From positions 1 through 19,955 of the forward strand of contig MU859410.1 in the NCBI GenBank assembly GCA_033297205.1: a stretch of DNA of 19,955 bases, written 5' to 3'. Position 1 is the stretch's first letter. Each line of letters begins with the position of its first letter. Positions 1 through 9,571 of the stretch are shown one piece after another. The DNA comes from Pseudoneurospora amorphoporcata. Its lineage: Eukaryota; Ascomycota; Sordariomycetes; Sordariales; Sordariaceae. Under the pieces are notes generated by a model. That model was not told the origin of the DNA. It ran no database searches and worked only from the letters and a program-made list of their open reading frames with translations. A program made the translations under genes and the position numbers.

Positions 1-92
1 TCGAGAGGGATCAACAAGGCCTTCGAGACCAAAGTAGTTTATTAGCTGAATTTGAACTACTGTTCCAAGCCCTGATCACAGCCCTTGTCACA
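1..92 (-). mobile_element. LTR-like dispersed repeat, partial (left edge copy)
   Basis: Read on the minus strand, this segment begins TGTGACAAGGGC at position 92 and runs off the left edge. Bases 1-70 match 19774-19842 in reverse complement with only a one-base indel. The match to the right-hand copy continues more weakly to the TGTGAC start. The TG start and the abrupt loss of NLR homology at this point fit the 5' end of a long terminal repeat inserted in the gene. The element body lies outside the window, so the class is an inference. It could also be another dispersed element type. Confidence 0.55.
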
Positions 93-2404
93 CAATGCCC
101 TTTGTAAAGCTGTCCGAATTGTCTCTCCGGACCTGTTAAGCATTCGTTCGTATGCGTCAGCGACCGTCCGTGGGAGCTCCTCTATGGCTGTTTTGAATCC
201 TCGAGGGGTCCGCTTGAGCATTGATGGCATCAACGATTTCAAATGGTCAAACACCAAGAAGACCCACAAGTAGGTACCATGTGGCGTCCTGCACAGCTCT
301 GTCCAGAGGGTCTCCTTAAGTTGGTCGTTGAGTGTGTATCTCTTTGCGAAATCATCAACGCGAACCCGAATAGACATATCGATCTCCGTACTGATTTTCT
401 CTGAATGATCATCTGCTTCACCCGGAATTCGAACCATAGGAAAGCGGTCGAGCATGTCGCCATGTTCGAAAGGGAAAACCACATCCCCATACGGACGAGA
501 TGTAAACAGAAGTTTGACAGCGCCTTCTCTCGGGAGGGTAAGAGATCCACCAAGCGTGTGAACTCGGTTGACTCGCATTCATCAAGGGCATCAAGCACTA
601 TGATGATGGTCCCTGCATTTTTATCACATATTGCGTTGTTGAACGTACCCCAAAGAGCGGATGCCGTTCCCACCATGCCCGGTCCGTTTCGGTCGTAATG
701 CGGCATGGCATGTTTAATCAAACATGGCTTTTGGCAGAAGAGCTGATGCAAAAGAGCACAAAGGGCCTGCTTGACTGTGTTCTGATCCCCGTCCTTGAAG
801 AAGAAGTAACAAATGGTTGTGGTCGGGCACCTTTGTGGCAGATACTGGTCAATCAAGTATTTGGACAAGACGGATTTTCCGCAACCCGGATCCGCTGTGA
901 TCAGAAGTGTTCCTGTTCGGAGCTTCAGCCAGTTTTGGAAATTCTCGTGCTCGATAGCCCATATACAAGTGCCTTCGACCCGTTTTTCGACACGGCTTTT
1001 GTACCACTCATAGGAAACATCCCTCTGGTTGTCTGTAAGGCGAAAGAGGCGTAGACACTCCTTCTCCTTGTCCTCGAGCTTCTCCTCAGCATCCTTGAGG
1101 ACCATGTGTTGAATTTCCTGCAAAGCCTCAAGGAACTTTGCGTTGGATTCAAGAGACTTGTTGCTGCTTTGTTTTAGTACCTCGGAAGTAAAAGCAACGT
1201 TGGTATTATGGTAATGCTGTAAATCTTGGCGGAGAAGGGCCTCTTGATCCTTGATCGTAGCAACAAGCTGTTCCCACACGTTGGATGAAAGGTCCTGGAC
1301 AAACCGTTCAAGGCCACCCTGGTGATATCGGAGGACAGTGCGGACTTGGAATTCGAGCAAGTACTGGTATAGAGTGACAAACTCCTCTTGGACAGTCTCG
1401 GTCCAGTTTCCGACATTGGCAAGCTGGCGCTCAAGCGTCGTCCAGAAGCTGATACGGGACGTGACGTACGAGAACCCATTTCTCTGGGCTTCGTCGGCAA
1501 TCACAGGTTGGGTGAGAAGGGGGAGAACAAGGCACACGCCGGTCCACACAAGCGAAGCTTTCGGAGAAGCCTTGACAGCCTCGCCGATGAAGTTCTGAAG
1601 TGTCAACGTCAGGTTGCCAGCCTTGTCAATGAAGGATCTTGTGCCAGAGCTTCTTTCTCCAGCACGCTTCAATGCGTCTTCAATGGCTCTGTCAAGTACT
1701 GCCTTGTTTGTGAGTTTCGTACAGGAGTGAATCCAACAACGGTCCCTCGAGTTCCAAAGTCAGTCCTACTGTTGCGACGACGTTAGTATGTCGATATGTA
1801 GAGTGATGTCCTGGAAACCCTCACCTGATACGTTGGATTTCAACTCGTGGAAAACCTTTCTCTCGTACTCCGCCACTAAGGCCGACTTGGATGGATCGTT
1901 GGATGATCGAAGAGCATCGTATGCCCGGTCCCATAGAGTTTTGGGCGCATTAAAGATCTCCTGGCAAGGGATGTCATTCGACTCTGCGGCCCTGGCTGGG
2001 TCGTCCTCGGTGCTGTGCTTGAGATTTGAAGCGTCTGTTCCCTCAGAATGGATGTTGCTCAATCGTTCTGCCGGCACTACCGGGTCACCCGTTTTTGCGT
2101 CCGGTTTGGATGGGAATGATTCGTCATCTGTGACCTGGATTCGACGACATGGAAGCGTTGTGATGAGGCTTTCAGTAGCGGCCACGGCTCTCTCGAAAGA
2201 CGCACATGTTTCATTGATGACTGAGTTGCGGGGCGAGCATTTGGGCGTATTGCTTTGGCGAAGGACAGAAGCGGCAATCGGTTCGGGATTGAGTGGCGTT
2301 GGTTTAGTTCCCATGAATCTTTTGAGAGATTTGCGAAATCCGATTTGATGTTTGGGAACCTCCTGCGGACTGCTTTTGTCACGGTTTCGGTGGAAGAGAC
2401 CCAT
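57..2404 (-). pseudogene. NACHT-domain NLR (fungal STAND NTPase), broken and truncated
   Basis: Fungal NLRs of this kind act in non-self recognition and heterokaryon incompatibility. Exon 1 (1825-2404) starts at ATG 2404 and carries an N-terminal region with the LWDRAYDALR-type motif typical of these proteins. A 56-bp intron (1769-1824) has GTGAGG, TACTAAC and CAACAG. Exon 2 holds the linker (EAVKASPKASLVWTGVCLVLP), a Walker A motif ADPGCGKS near 871-895 and a Walker B motif IIIVLDALDE near 575-610. FTSRPYGDVV and TYLWVFLVFDHLK follow in a different frame. Two frame breaks are visible: one between the 3' splice site and about 1700, where the spliced frame meets stops, and one near 521-535 just before the FTSRPY motif. 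The last roughly 12 residues and the stop at 57-59 come from the repeat at 1-92, so the C-terminal repeat sensor is gone. Loss of function is inferred. Sequencing errors could mimic one frameshift but not the truncation. Confidence 0.85.
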
Positions 2405-3713
2405 TGCGATTGACTGTGGGTTTTGCTACCCTTACCAAACTTCCTCGGAGATGTGTGGTATGGTGAAAAGATTGTCTGGTATATGGACGGATGCCTCGTG
2501 GGATTCCCTCCTCAGGAATTCCCTCTGGGCTTCTCGCCTCCGGGAGGGGACCCCAAGAAACCACGCTCTTGTTGTCGGAAGCGCTCATGCACGGTGGTAT
2601 ATGTGGTAGTATCGCCATTTCATTGGTACCTGTGGTCTGGCGCAGTTAGCATATGGCTTCCTGCATAGGAGAAGGGGGAAAATCGGGCAATCATTCGCTG
2701 AAACGAGGCATCGCGCATTGAATCCTACCTACATTTGACACCTAGCGCAAGAGTTGGTGATGGGTACATGCCAGGCTTGGTACACCAGGCCAATGGTGGC
2801 TGTGAAGTCAAAGGAGGGAATAGTGTAATTCAAAGTCATCATGGTGTTTTTTTGGTGGCAGATCGATGAATGGTTAGCCGCCCGGGTAGTGATCCAATCA
2901 TGGCAAGCCGGGAGTCCATGTCGAGAATGGGAGGAGAATGGAGAAGATGGAGAAGATGGAGGAACGGGCCGCAGCGAGGATGGGTCCATGACAAGAAGGT
3001 TCGGGTTGCGGGGCCAGGACTTCCACTTGGGTCGGTGTCGAGTCGGTCCACTTTAATGAACCTTTCTGACCAATGGTCGCAATCTGCGCGTGCAAGCGGG
3101 CTTCCGTCCCGTTAGGCATTTCATTGGTGGGGCTCGGGTGTTTACAGCGTCTTGTTCCCCTTGGGCCAATGATTTGTGGGAGACAGCGCCCTCATTTTTC
3201 AGAGCTTTCAATGTCTCTGGTCATGGAGACTGCCACGTCAAACACCCACAACACCATCCCCTTCCTTCCACTTTTGCCTTTGCTTTCCGCTTTGGAGGAA
3301 AGGTCAGCTCCTCCAAGATGCGCCTTTTCGCAATTGACCCATTCTGATTGGGCAGCCCAATGGCAACCGAATGGAAGCCTCTCTCACTGCCTGGTCCTCT
3401 GTATGGGAGTCTGACACAGTCCCAACCTCCAGGAGGTCAGCGGGTGGTCAATTGACTAAACACCTGTGACACTTGAGGCTTTCATCTTGAGGTTGCCGTC
3501 CTCAGCCCAACAACGAAACAAGCACGACTCGTCCCTGCGTCGGCGATCGGTGCCTGCCTCTGCTTGTCTCTCTGCCTGATGCAGGAGAAATTGGGAATAT
3601 GCCAATCGCCGTCGATTTATGCTCACTTTCCGAATCCACCAACCACCCCTGGCCCTGTCGGCCCACTGCCCTACAGCGCCCTATTCACCAAATCCACTTC
3701 TGGCGTCTTGGGC
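2405..3713. other. intergenic region between divergent NLR and coiled-coil gene
   Basis: No open frame here looks coding. The stretch lies head-to-head between the NLR start at 2404 and the coiled-coil gene start at 3714, so it should hold both promoters and the 5' leaders. CCAAT-type motifs occur at about 3070 and 3165. A purine-rich GAAGATGGA direct repeat lies at about 2940-2960. No convincing TATA box was found. Confidence 0.5.
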
Positions 3714-6598
3714 ATGTCCACCGGCGCCATCACCGACACATTTGAGCCACGTCGGTCATGTTCAAAACTTCTCAACCGGCCACTCTTCATCTAGGACAGA
3801 ACCACATCTCATCACCACTCTAACACCATAATACACCTCCTCACCACCAACAGGTTGCCCAAGCTGGATACTCCCCAGAAGGAAGCGCTCCGTGGTTTCC
3901 TCCGGTCCATGTCGGCAACTTCCGAAACCACGGCCACGCCAACCACCACCTCCTCCGCCGCCGGCACCACCAGCATCAACACCGGCACCACCGCAAACAC
4001 CCACAACACTGCCAACCATCCCGCCAGTCCACTATCACCAATCACAATGGGCTCCCCTTCTTCCCCCTCCGGGCCTTTCCCGTCCTCCTCCTCAGTGAAC
4101 GTAGACCCTACCCAAGCCGTCGATGGTCTCGTCCGCGCCATGCGCGACCTAACCGCTGACAGCAACTACAAGCTGGTCGCCGACGTGTTCGGCCAGTTCA
4201 TCGTGCTCAAGGAGAAGAACGAGCGGCTGTCCATCTCGCACCGCGAAGTCCTCGACGAGTACCATCGCTACCGGTCCGAGCTGGACGACTGGAAGAAGCG
4301 GCTCGACAAGGAAAAGGAAGGACTCGAGGATGTGATCCAGTCCAAAGTGCAAGAGGTTCTGCACCTACACGCCATGCGCGCGAGCTTGCAGGGGAATTTG
4401 GAGGATAGCGCCAAGAGGGCCGCGGCGGCTGCGGAGAATGCGGAGCGTGAGCTGATGAGGTTGAAGGAGGAGAAGGAGAGGGAGTTGGACGAGTTGAAGA
4501 GGGATAAGGAACGGGAGCTGGCGACCCTCAAGGAGGACAAAGAAAAGGAGTTGGCCGCTCTGAAAGACGATAAAGAGCAGGAGCTGACCAAGCTGAGGGA
4601 GGATCATTCCTATGAGCTTTCTAAGCTCAGGGATGACATGGGGACCGAGTTGAGCGATATGAAGTCTCTTAGGGGGATGCAGATCTCGGAACTCGAAGCC
4701 GCCAAGGCAGCGCTTGAAAAGTCCAAGGAAGAGCTGGAGGCAGCAGCGGCCCAGGCTGCACAAGCCGCGGCCGAGGAAATTGCGGCACTATCACACGGCA
4801 AGGCCCTTCTCGAGGACTGGAAAGCGCAAGCCGAAGCCAAACTTGCATCGCTACAAGAATCCAAGACCAATTTGGAAGCCGACAAAACGAAGAACGAAGC
4901 CGAGATCGTCTCGCTCAAGGAGACTGTCGCCACGCTAGAGGCTCAGTTCAAGGCAGTCGACGAGGCCCTTACAGCCACCAAAGCCGAGTTCGAGTCCCTC
5001 AAGGCCATAGACGCGGAAAAGACATCTGAGATCGAGAGGCTTAAGACGTCACTCAAGGCCGCTGAGGAGGAGATCGTCTCCCTCAAACAGACGGTTGCCG
5101 AGAAGACTGCTGAGATCGAGGCCCTTCGTAACAAACTCAATGCCGAGACGAGTCGAGCAGACACGGCCGAGGCCCGGTCCGAAGACCTCCAGAGCCGCCT
5201 GCACGAGACCGAGGACAACCTTCAAACTGCGGAAGAGAAGCTCAATATCTTGGCGTCGTACCAGACCAAGCTTCATGCTGATAGCGAGGACGTGTAGTGA
5301 GTTCTCTTTCCTTCGATTGCCCTTTTTTCTACCTCGCTAACCCCATGCCTAGCGTCGACATCCTCGACAAAATTTGGACCTCCATCGTCACCCTCGTCGA
5401 ATCCACCTTCCGCCCCTCCCTCCCCGAGCCCATCCTCTCCGATCCCTCCTGCTGGGCCAACCTCCGCAACTCGCCCTACCTCAAACACGCCACCCAGCTG
5501 CAGATCCCTCTACCGCAATCGAACTCCCCAGCAGCCAAAGGAATGCGCATCTCCGCCGTCCTCGCCGTGCTCTCCCGCGCTTTACACCGCCACCTCTTCC
5601 GACCCGTCTACCTCCTCGACGACGACGACGAAAACCTGGTCAAGTTCCTCCGCGTGCTAGAAGACGAGAACCCCGCTCGCGAGCTCCATCTCCGCTCAAC
5701 CTTGCTAGCCACCATGCCCGAGCGCCAAATCGAGCAAGGCGCACGAAGAGTCAAGACAGTAGTGAGGGAAGTCTCCTGGCTCGTCCAACACTTGCTTTCG
5801 GCACTAGCCTTTGAGTCGTTCGTCTCGGGCCTCGAACAAGCCTGCAAGCTCGCCTGCGAGCAATGGATGCGGATCCAGCTTGCCTCGATGAAAATCGAGC
5901 CGTATTTTGGACCTCCCTACGACGATTTTGACTGGCAAGTCCTTGACCTACCGGAGTTCGTCAGCTCCACCACACAACAACAACAACAACGGCCCTTCTC
6001 GGTGACGTTAACAGACGGTGGCGACGGCGACGACGGCGCCTCAACCATCGGAGCCGGCGCCCCGTTGACTAGTACCACCCCCGGTCCAGTGGACTCTCAC
6101 TCAGACGGCAAGCTCCTCCAAACTGGCGGCGGGCACAACCTATCCCACACCCACTCGCACTCGCACCTGCACAACAACCACGATGACCCACAAAATTCAG
6201 AGCCCCCCCAAGAAGAAGAAATTGACCCGGATGACATCCTCCTCGTGGTCTGGCCATCCATGTGCTCCGTCGAAGACGGCGACATCATGAGCATAACTCA
6301 AGGTCTCGTGATTTCCAAGGAACAAGCGCGTCCGGCGTTGGAGGAGGTGAGGAGGTCCAAATCGGGGATTAATCGAGATGGAAGTTTGAATAGCAATAAT
6401 GGAGCGCCGGGGATGCCGATGAGACCCGCGTCTACGACGAGGAGGGGCACGACGAGGGGGATGAGCATTGCGGCTGAGGAGAGGGAGAGGAGGGGGGAGA
6501 GTAGGAGTCCCGTGACGAGTAGGAGGAAGAGCTTTTTTGGCATGGGCGGAGATAAGGAGAGTAAAGAGGCAAAGGGTGAGGTTGGTGGGGAGGAGTGA
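3714..6598 (+). CDS. long coiled-coil protein with C-terminal helical domain, three exons
   Basis: The function is not recognised. My model joins 3714-3754, 3854-5296 and 5353-6598, giving 909 aa. Intron 2 (5297-5352, 56 bp) is strong: GTGAGT, GCTAAC, CTAG. It joins two long open frames exactly in phase. Intron 1 (3755-3853, 99 bp) is weaker: donor GTCATG, CTAAC branch point, CAACAG acceptor. It is needed because the long frame has no ATG near its start, and it yields the start MSTGAITDTFEPRRLPKLD. Residues about 33-94 are Ser/Thr/Pro-rich. Residues about 130-490 form a long, charged coiled coil with six 11-residue repeats. From about 495 a compact, mostly alpha-helical region follows (for example WANLRNSPYLKHATQLQ and ACEQWMRIQLASMKIEPYFG). 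Then come a Gln run, a His/Asn-rich stretch near 756-768, a conserved-looking DDILLVVWPSMC segment and a basic Arg/Ser tail. No signal peptide or membrane segment is seen. A scaffold or cytoskeletal role is only a guess from architecture. Confidence 0.85.
4464..4661 (+). repeat. six tandem 33-bp units coding an 11-residue coiled-coil repeat
   Basis: Six consecutive in-frame 33-bp units encode KEEKERELDEL, KRDKERELATL, KEDKEKELAAL, KDDKEQELTKL, REDHSYELSKL and RDDMGTELSDM. The 11-residue period differs from the classic heptad and implies a hendecad coil with little supercoiling. Synonymous and replacement differences between units show an old internal duplication, not a fresh slippage array. 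Confidence 0.85.
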
Positions 6599-8052
6599 CG
6601 ACCTTGTTGCGAAAGAAAGTAACCTGTTGTGGATGAGGTTAGGGTGGTAATGATTGATAGGATGTAATGATTGGAAACAGAAATGGGGCATGGAACACGA
6701 TGTGATGACAGCTAGACATGAATGATGATGGGACTTGAAACGGGGATACGAAATACGATGATATGAAACGTCTAGTCTAAGTAGTCTTGGGTTAGCGTTG
6801 GGTTCTTCTCTTTGTGTTTGGTCCTTGTCTTTCTTACCTTTGGCCAGTCAGAGTATCTGGCTTGAAAGTTGAGAGTGGTCTACCTACCTGCTATTCTAGT
6901 GTGGTACCGTGGTACTGGAACTGAAAGTACCTACCTAGAGGTAATCGAGGAAGCCTAATGAGAAGTAACTGCCCGTCTTGCTGCTTTACACTATTAGTAC
7001 CTTACTTACCCCGGCTTTCTAGGTACCTAGGTAACCTGCCACAATCGGCACATCCTCCCTCTTGCTGGCTTGCCAACTTTCGACTACCTGACAAGATCAA
7101 AATCCAATACACGGAAATATATATATATATGAGTTGGTACCCAAACAACAAAAACGTGCCCGGTTGAGGCGGTCAAGTTTAGGGTAATAAAACTGGCCGC
7201 CAGAACAGCGAGCGAGCGATGTCCTTGCTCATTCATGATCCGATCCGGTGCACACCCCCCCTCCCCCCTGACCCGACCCGACATGTTGATTAAGGTAGAG
7301 GTACCTAACCTCTAGGTAGAATAGCAAGGAAACCAAGCCAAGGTACCTTAGCTAGGTAGTAGGTAGTAGGTAGACAACCATAGTTCTTAGCTTACCTCTA
7401 CCTTATCGTGCTGGCTTCCATGATGATGATGATGATGTTTATTCCCGACCCTCCTTTATCGCCTTTTTTACGCTTCTCAATATATCTATCTAGTACAAGA
7501 ACACAGACTCGGCAGTGCCAAGTGCCCTGATGTGGTCAAGCGGCCGGCCTCTGAATATCATAATAAGATATGCGGCTATTGTAGGTCTGTTGATCAATTA
7601 CTGAGGCTGATCATATTACCCAGGGCCAGGACACGTAAGGTAGCCAAGGGGCAAGAAATCCTTGTCTGCCTGCCGCTTAGTAACGGGTAGTCGCGGTGGT
7701 GTATGCATCTCTGGAGTCTGGGTCAATGTAACACGGGCAGCCAAGGAGGCTGTATTGCTGTTGTGTGACGTTGGAACTTCCATTTGGTGCCCCTCAACGA
7801 GAATAAGGTAACAAACAGTACTATAACGGCAGGCTGCTATGATGCGGGATTGCGGGGGTCTAGGACACTGCGTAACGGGCAATGAGTACGATAGGCAGTG
7901 TATGGGTGTTAGCTCGAGATACTATGGTGATCTTGGTTGGGGAATTCATATCTCTACCGTAGCGGGAATATACCATAGCGGAAAAACCGGGCGGTCATCT
8001 GGGCTAGATGTCCCTATTCTAGGCCAGAGTCTCAGTCAATCGGGATTGGGTA
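6599..8052. other. intergenic region, no gene seen
   Basis: The 3' flank of the coiled-coil gene is followed by sequence without a convincing frame on either strand. It contains the TAGGTACC-type motif cluster (listed separately), a short AT dinucleotide run near 7117-7130 and an ATG trinucleotide run near 7420-7436. A minus-strand open frame at 7616-7882 has no recognisable domain. Confidence 0.5.
6880..7400. repeat. cluster of TAGGTACC/TACCTA motifs
   Basis: Short variants of TAGGTACCTA recur here, many of them palindromic: CTAGGTACCTAG near 7018-7030, a GTAGTAGGTAGTAGGTAG run near 7353-7372 and a hairpin with stem TAGAGGT (7296-7302) and ACCTCTA (7308-7314). The same motif recurs at about 14219-14238 and 15518-15526, always outside the supported genes. 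I infer a noncoding motif family; function is unknown. Confidence 0.6.
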
Positions 8053-8470
8053 TCTAGCCTAGACGTCTAATGGGGGCCTCTGATTGGTTAGATCTATTTT
8101 GGTGATAGTTCCTTCTTTCCCAAAGTTCATTTCCTGCCAAAGTCACCATCCTATATCAATGGAAAGAACGAAGCCCGGTTTCAATAAATTGGGCCAGTAG
8201 CTCAATGGTTCTTAGTGTCGCTTTCTTTCTTGTGGTCACAGTTCGATTCCCATTGGTGACAGCTTTTTTTTCGTCGCGCGAAAGTGTAAATACTCTCATC
8301 CGGACTTTGAAGTCAAAAACGGCTACCAAAAGGACACTAGGAAGACCTTAATCAAAGACCCTTATAAAGGACCTTTAGAAGGCCCGAGCCCTAATAGGGG
8401 TCTTTGCCTTTTACTATTTTGTACCTAAATCCGACCAATCAGAGGCTTCTATTTTTTGTCTAGCCTAGAC
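8053..8470 (+). mobile_element. element A: tRNA-headed nonautonomous element with inverted ends
   Basis: The core is 8077-8447. Its ends are inverted repeats: CCTCTGATTGGTTAGAT (8077-8093) pairs with ATCCGACCAATCAGAGG (8429-8445), with two mismatches in 17. Inside, a tRNA-like head starts near GGGCCAG (8191), with an A box (8198-8208), a B box (8240-8250) and a run of eight T (8264-8271). A body rich in AAGACC/AAGGACC motifs follows. The exact 12-bp sequence TCTAGCCTAGAC stands on both sides (8053-8064 and 8459-8470) in direct orientation and could be a target-site duplication. It is also nearly palindromic, so it may instead be an outer inverted arm. Element B is a second copy. The combination reads as a SINE, or as a MITE that carries a tRNA-like segment. 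Confidence 0.7.
8198..8250 (+). promoter_or_regulatory. RNA polymerase III-type A box and B box of element A
   Basis: TAGCTCAATGG (8198-8208) fits the A-box consensus TRGYNNARNNG at every position. AGTTCGATTCC (8240-8250) fits the B-box consensus GGTTCGANTCC except at the first base. The spacing of about 31 bases is as in tRNA genes. A T8 run 13 bases further on could stop polymerase III. Confidence 0.65.
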
Positions 8471-8583
8471 ACCCTCCTTATAATCCCGCTGCGGTAGGGA
8501 GCGTAACAAGCCTTGTTGTATATCTATTGCATAACCGTGTAACAAGCCCTGTTGAAGTAATAAGGTTTGTTGAGCTAAGGGAA
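8471..8583. repeat. ACAAGCCTTGTT-type arm flanking element B (left arm)
   Basis: The spacer between elements A and B contains AACAAGCCTTGTT near 8506-8518, then TAACAAGCCCTGTTG and AAGGTTTGTTGAG variants. The sequence on the far side of element B (about 9036-9085) contains AACAAGGCTTGTT, the exact reverse complement of the first. It also contains TAGGGCTTGTTAAG. Element B is therefore enclosed by an outer inverted repeat, which may be an older element into which B inserted. Confidence 0.55.
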
Positions 8584-9026
8584 GCCTCTTATTAGTCAGA
8601 TTTTAGTGCAAAATGATAAAAGCCAAAGACCCCTATAAGGCCTTCTAAAAGTCCTTCTAAGAGTCCTTCATTAAAGTCTTCCTAATGGTCCTAGACTGTA
8701 GCTGTTTAAGATTTTAACTTCAAAATCTAGATAAGAGCATTCACACTAGTGATTTATACTTCCGCGCGCGAAACTTTTTGCGCAATGGAACAAAAGCTAT
8801 TACTAGTTAGAATCGAACTGGCGATTACAAGGATGAGAGCGACGACAAGAACCACTAAGCCACTGGCCCAATTGATTAAAAGAAAGCTTCATTCCTTCTT
8901 TTCATATACGGCGATCTCTTCTGGAGAAGGAACTTTGAAACTTGGAAAAATTTCAGTTCTAAAGACAGGGCACTGAGCGACCGTCTACAGCGGGCATTTA
9001 AATAAATGCAAATTAGCCAATCAGGT
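8584..9026 (-). mobile_element. element B: second tRNA-headed element, opposite orientation
   Basis: This reads on the minus strand. It shares with element A the ATTGGGCCAGT head, the A and B boxes, the GCGCG-AAGT-TAAAT stretch, the TTTGAAGT-AAAA stretch, the AGGAAGAC-TTAAT segment, GAAGGCC, the TAGGGGTCTTTG-CTTTTA stretch and the AGAGGCTTC end. Upstream of the head it also shares the GATTGG-TA inverted end and a TATAT-AA-GGAA-GAAGC stretch. In the conserved head the differences from A are largely C/T and A/G transitions, which is compatible with repeat-induced point mutation. B is longer than A because of small insertions. No open frame encodes a transposase, so it is nonautonomous. Confidence 0.7.
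8809..8862 (-). promoter_or_regulatory. A box and B box of element B
   Basis: On the minus strand TGGCTTAGTGG (complement of 8852-8862) fits the A-box consensus fully. AGTTCGATTCT (complement of 8809-8819) fits the B box with two mismatches. Spacing matches element A within one or two bases. Confidence 0.6.
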
Positions 9027-9035
9027 ACCTCCCTC

Positions 9036-9085
9036 GTTCAACAAGGCTTGTTAAATCAATAGGGCTTGTTAAGTCTACAAGACTT
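9036..9085. repeat. ACAAGGCTTGTT-type arm flanking element B (right arm)
   Basis: This is the reverse-complement partner of the arm in 8471-8583. AACAAGGCTTGTT and a second AGGGCTTGTTAAG copy are visible. Confidence 0.5.
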
Positions 9086-9571
9086 CTATGTATTATTAAG
9101 GCTTAGAAGTATCACGGGGCAACACGAACGTAGGGGGTAGATGTGACAAACGTAGTTGTACGAGGAGGGGAGAAAGGGGAGGGAGGAGTGCGGTCTGGAT
9201 ATAGAGCAGGCTGAGCCGTGCCCTGGATCCAGACCGAGGCCCACTGGTGCATGCGTGCGATCCCATTGGCCAATGGCCAATGGACTCGACGGTAGTGCCA
9301 GTCGTGCACGCAGCGCCCAGTGCCCAGCCCAGTCATAGGCTAATCCTGTGACAAGAAGCCCTGTTCCCTGGCAGGTTTTTCCGCTACGGTAGATTCTAGT
9401 GTTCGATAGCAGAATAGTAGCATATGGAATGCAAGGACAATAGCGACGCCGAAGGAAGTAAATGCTAAGGCGTTCGTTTACCTACTTTAAGCGCAGCCAA
9501 ACTCGGCGCAAACGTACATCGCGGTATATATATTTGGTTCCTCTCCTATTAATTCAACAACAGCTAAAAAA
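9086..9571. other. intergenic, no gene seen
   Basis: No supported frame. It holds a compact CCAAT palindrome (9263-9283, listed separately) and AT-rich sequence shortly before the tRNA-like gene, including a TATATATAT run at about 9523-9531. Confidence 0.45.
9263..9283. promoter_or_regulatory. overlapping direct and inverted CCAAT motifs
   Basis: CATTGGCCAATGGCCAATGG places CCAAT twice on the plus strand and ATTGG-type cores on the minus strand within 21 bases. This is the target type of the fungal CCAAT-binding (Hap/NF-Y) complex. No adjacent gene was found, so use as a promoter is only a possibility. Confidence 0.35.

Noticed and set aside
4365..4763. Leucine-rich minus-strand frames opposite the coiled-coil gene
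   Set aside because: They are complements of Glu/Lys-rich coiled-coil codons and carry no independent signal.
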